Shown here in pieces: positions 4,983 to 6,201 of a stretch of 6,201 bases of DNA. A model generated the notes under the pieces. The model was not told the DNA's origin. It saw only the letters and a list, made by a program, of their open reading frames with translations, and did no database searches. Every line of letters begins with the position of its first letter. Within the stretch, counting starts at the first letter, position 1. A program made the translations under genes and the position numbers. The DNA is from Oscillospiraceae bacterium (GTDB lineage Bacteria > Bacillota > Clostridia > Oscillospirales > Ruminococcaceae), in contig JAHZBJ010000046.1 in assembly GCA_019423445.1 (NCBI GenBank), forward strand, positions 1 through 6,201, given 5' to 3'.

Positions 4983-5957
4983 ATGACACAGCCCCAACCA
5001 GTGACCTTTCAGGACGTTGAGGCGGCCCGCAGCCGCATCGCCGGACGCCTCTGGGTCACCCCCCTGGACCTCTCTATGACCCTGAGCCGGGAGGATGCCC
5101 CCGTCTACCTAAAACTGGAATGCCAGCAGAAGCTCCGCTCCTTCAAAGCCCGGGGAGCTTTGAGCAAGCTCTCTTCCCTTTCTCCCGAAGAAAAAGAGCG
5201 GGGGGTCCTCACCGTCTCCTCCGGCAACCATGGGGCGGGGGTGGCCTTGGCAGCCCGGCTGGAAGGGGTCAAAAAAGCCCTGGTGTATGTGCCGGAATCC
5301 ACCCCCAAGGCTAAAACCGACAAGATCGCCTACTGGGGCGGACAGGCCGTCCGGGCCGGAAAGGACTACGACGCCTGCCACCGCTTGGCTATGGAGGCTC
5401 TGGAACGGGAGGGGCTGACCTTTGTGGATCCCTGTTCCGACCGGGAGGTCATCGCCGGTCAGGGCACCATCGGCCTGGAGATCCTGGAGCAGCAGCCGGA
5501 TATTGACACCATCGTGGTCCCCATCGGCGGCGGCGGCCTGATTACCGGGGTCTCGGTGGCCGCCAAGACCCTGCGGCCGGGACTGCGGATCATCGGGGTC
5601 CAGACCGCCGCCTGTCCCGCCATGGCGGCTTCCCTCCGGGACGGGGTCTGCTACGAGGAGTATCCCATCGGGGAGTCGGTCTGCGACGCCCTGGTAGGAG
5701 GCGTAGGACCTATCGGCTATGAGATGGCTCCCCAGTGCATCGACCAAGTGCTGGTGGTGGAAGAGGAGGACATCAAGGCCGCCGCCGCTTCCCTCATTGG
5801 GGAAGAGAAGGTGCTGGCAGAATGCGCCGGAGCGGTGGGCGCTGCCGCGGTGCGCCGTCATCCGGAGTTGTTCACAGGCCACAAAACCGCTGTGGTGGTT
5901 TCCGGCGGGAACATCGACCCGGCTCTTGTCTGCCATCTGCTGACAAATTATCTGTAA
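4983..5957 (+). CDS. PLP-dependent threonine/serine dehydratase family enzyme
   Basis: The product is 324 aa, a complete fold-type-II PLP enzyme without the C-terminal ACT-like regulatory domain of biosynthetic IlvA, so it looks catabolic (TdcB-, serine racemase- or EutB-like). The Schiff-base lysine is K55 in SFKARGA (53-59). SSGNHGAGVA (79-88) carries the serine/asparagine loop that grips the cofactor ring and substrate, GGGGLITGV (182-190) is the phosphate-binding glycine loop, and SGGNID (307-312) holds the pyridine-N serine. Such enzymes eliminate water from hydroxyamino acids to give a 2-oxo acid and ammonia, or racemise serine. The segment ESVCDALVGGVGPIGYEMA (231-249) replaces the usual ADG-type stretch and recalls EutB-type dehydratases, so threonine need not be the substrate. 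AAAGGAG lies 7 bases before the ATG. It follows the amidohydrolase after 139 AT-rich bases and probably has its own promoter. Confidence 0.88.
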   Translation: MTQPQPVTFQDVEAARSRIAGRLWVTPLDLSMTLSREDAPVYLKLECQQKLRSFKARGALSKLSSLSPEEKERGVLTVSSGNHGAGVALAARLEGVKKALVYVPESTPKAKTDKIAYWGGQAVRAGKDYDACHRLAMEALEREGLTFVDPCSDREVIAGQGTIGLEILEQQPDIDTIVVPIGGGGLITGVSVAAKTLRPGLRIIGVQTAACPAMAASLRDGVCYEEYPIGESVCDALVGGVGPIGYEMAPQCIDQVLVVEEEDIKAAAASLIGEEKVLAECAGAVGAAAVRRHPELFTGHKTAVVVSGGNIDPALVCHLLTNYL

Positions 5958-5980
5958 TCCTTTCTCCGCCAAGGGTGAAC

Positions 5981-5997
5981 TTCGGCAGGATGCCGAA
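5981..5997 (+). other. Small hairpin after the dehydratase gene
   Basis: TTCGGCA (5981-5987) pairs with TGCCGAA (5991-5997) around GGA, 24 bases past the stop codon. AGAAAA follows rather than a T-tract, so it is not a standard intrinsic terminator. It may mark the 3' end of the dehydratase mRNA. Confidence 0.35.
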
Positions 5998-6006
5998 AGA
6001 AAATGC

Positions 6007-6036
6007 TGGACAGCGGACTGTATTTTGAGGTACAAT
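6007..6036 (+). promoter_or_regulatory. Sigma-A promoter upstream of the gene at the right edge
   Basis: TGGACA (6007-6012) and TACAAT (6031-6036), each one base off consensus, are 18 bases apart. A start near 6043 would give a leader of about 136 bases before the ATG at 6179, with an intrinsic terminator inside it. The -10 sits in the middle of a perfect palindrome, so a bound protein would block polymerase. Confidence 0.55.
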
Positions 6037-6045
6037 ACCTCAAAA
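6023..6045. promoter_or_regulatory. Palindromic operator candidate over the -10 box
   Basis: TTTTGAGGTA (6023-6032) and TACCTCAAAA (6036-6045) are exact reverse complements with CAA between them. The centre coincides with the -10 box TACAAT, the usual place for a repressor operator. Length and symmetry suit a dimeric helix-turn-helix protein. The half-site is not one I can assign to a family; MerR/SoxR sites share CCTCAA-type half-sites but in the opposite orientation and inside the spacer. As RNA it could also form a hairpin. Confidence 0.55.
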
Positions 6046-6142
6046 GGGTCCCAGACCCTTGGCCAAACCCCGGGTACGGATATACAATGAAGTATATCGC
6101 CAGAGGAGCGCTGCCGCGCCCCTTTGGCGATATTTCTTTTTT
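6043..6142 (+). ncRNA. Structured leader RNA, candidate attenuator of unknown class
   Basis: From the predicted start the RNA can form AAGGGTC/GACCCTT (6044-6050 with 6054-6060, loop CCA). Next is GATATAC/GTATATC (6079-6085 with 6092-6098, loop AATGAA), then the terminator stem at 6094-6133. The last two overlap at 6094-6098, so they compete for the same bases, as in attenuation. The aptamer-like part would be only about 50 bases. I see no T-box sequence, SAM, TPP, purine, glycine or ykkC core. It may be a new small leader, a protein-controlled attenuator, or a short terminated RNA. Confidence 0.45.
6094..6142 (+). terminator. Strong intrinsic terminator in the leader of the edge gene
   Basis: ATATCGCCA (6094-6102) pairs with TGGCGATAT (6125-6133). 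The stem continues inward through GAGG/CCTT (one G-U pair), a single A-C mismatch and GCGC/GCGC to the tetraloop TGCC (6112-6115). A T-tract, TTCTTTTTT (6134-6142), follows at once. It lies 36 bases before the ATG at 6179, so it either ends upstream transcripts or regulates the downstream gene by premature termination. Confidence 0.85.
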
Positions 6143-6178
6143 CTCCGGGTCTACAAAATCAAAGAAAGGATGCCTGCC

Positions 6179-6201
6179 ATGAATCAGATCACCAAGAACC
6201 A
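6179..6201 (+). CDS. Start of a gene leaving the window
   Basis: An ATG at 6179 opens a frame reading MNQITKN up to the right edge. GAAAGGA (6164-6170) lies 8 bases before it, the same style of ribosome binding site as the other genes here. Seven codons are too few to name a product. Its upstream region, with promoter, palindrome and terminator, suggests conditional expression. Confidence 0.6.

Noticed and set aside
5926..5954. TTGTCT-N17-TATCTG promoter inside the end of the dehydratase gene
   Set aside because: Both boxes are weaker than TGGACA-N18-TACAAT at 6007-6036, and it lies within coding sequence.
6003..6182. A 59-codon plus-strand frame starting at 6003 whose TGA overlaps the ATG at 6179
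   Set aside because: It has no ribosome binding site, runs through the operator palindrome and the whole terminator including its T-tract, and its product has no recognisable features. The 4-base overlap is probably chance, though ribosome profiling could test it.
1..6201. CRISPR arrays, insertion sequences, phage genes or defence systems
   Set aside because: No regularly spaced repeats, transposase, integrase or nuclease-like frames are visible; the genes present are of chromosomal housekeeping, sporulation and metabolic types.

Overview
The window is GC-rich throughout its genes and comes from an endospore-forming Firmicute. It carries spoIID, strong AAAGGAG-type ribosome binding sites, and intergenic stretches much richer in A+T than the genes. 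Codon choice and protein style resemble gut Oscillospiraceae (Flavonifractor/Lawsonibacter-like), but that placement is an inference from style, not from a search.

Left half, minus strand (about 3116 down to 1). An ECF sigma factor gene (2953-2438) and a single-pass membrane protein that is probably its anti-sigma factor (2419-1472) form a tight two-gene operon. A sigma-A-type promoter with an extended -10 lies upstream, at 3088-3116. The operon ends in an 11-bp stem-loop terminator (1382-1408). A sigma-E-like promoter for the sporulation gene spoIID (1317-127) is embedded in and just after that terminator. Ten bases past the spoIID stop begins a near-consensus promoter (112-117 / 89-94) for a tRNA-Ser(UGA) gene, which is cut by the left edge of the window.

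Centre (2954-3262). This divergent intergenic region holds a perfect 14-bp inverted repeat (3137-3173). Each arm contains an extended -10 box (TGGTATAAT), so one palindrome carries mirror-image promoter cores. A degenerate copy of one arm plus its flank, about 50 bp away, coincides with the sigma-operon promoter. A 9-bp hairpin would lie at the extreme 5' end of the rightward transcript.

Right half, plus strand. An AbgB-like M20 amidohydrolase with a C-terminal extension (3263-4843) is followed by a very AT-rich 139-bp gap. Next comes a fold-type-II PLP enzyme of the threonine/serine dehydratase family (4983-5957). The two could act in sequence, amide hydrolysis then ammonia elimination from a hydroxyamino acid, but nothing in the sequence fixes their substrates.

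Right edge (5958-6178). This stretch resembles a regulated leader. It has a good promoter (TGGACA-N18-TACAAT) whose -10 lies inside a perfect 10+3+10 palindrome. Downstream are a 5'-end hairpin, a stem that competes with the base of a terminator, a strong intrinsic terminator with a T-tract, and then the ribosome binding site and first codons of a gene leaving the window. It matches no riboswitch class I can recall and is the best candidate here for something undescribed.
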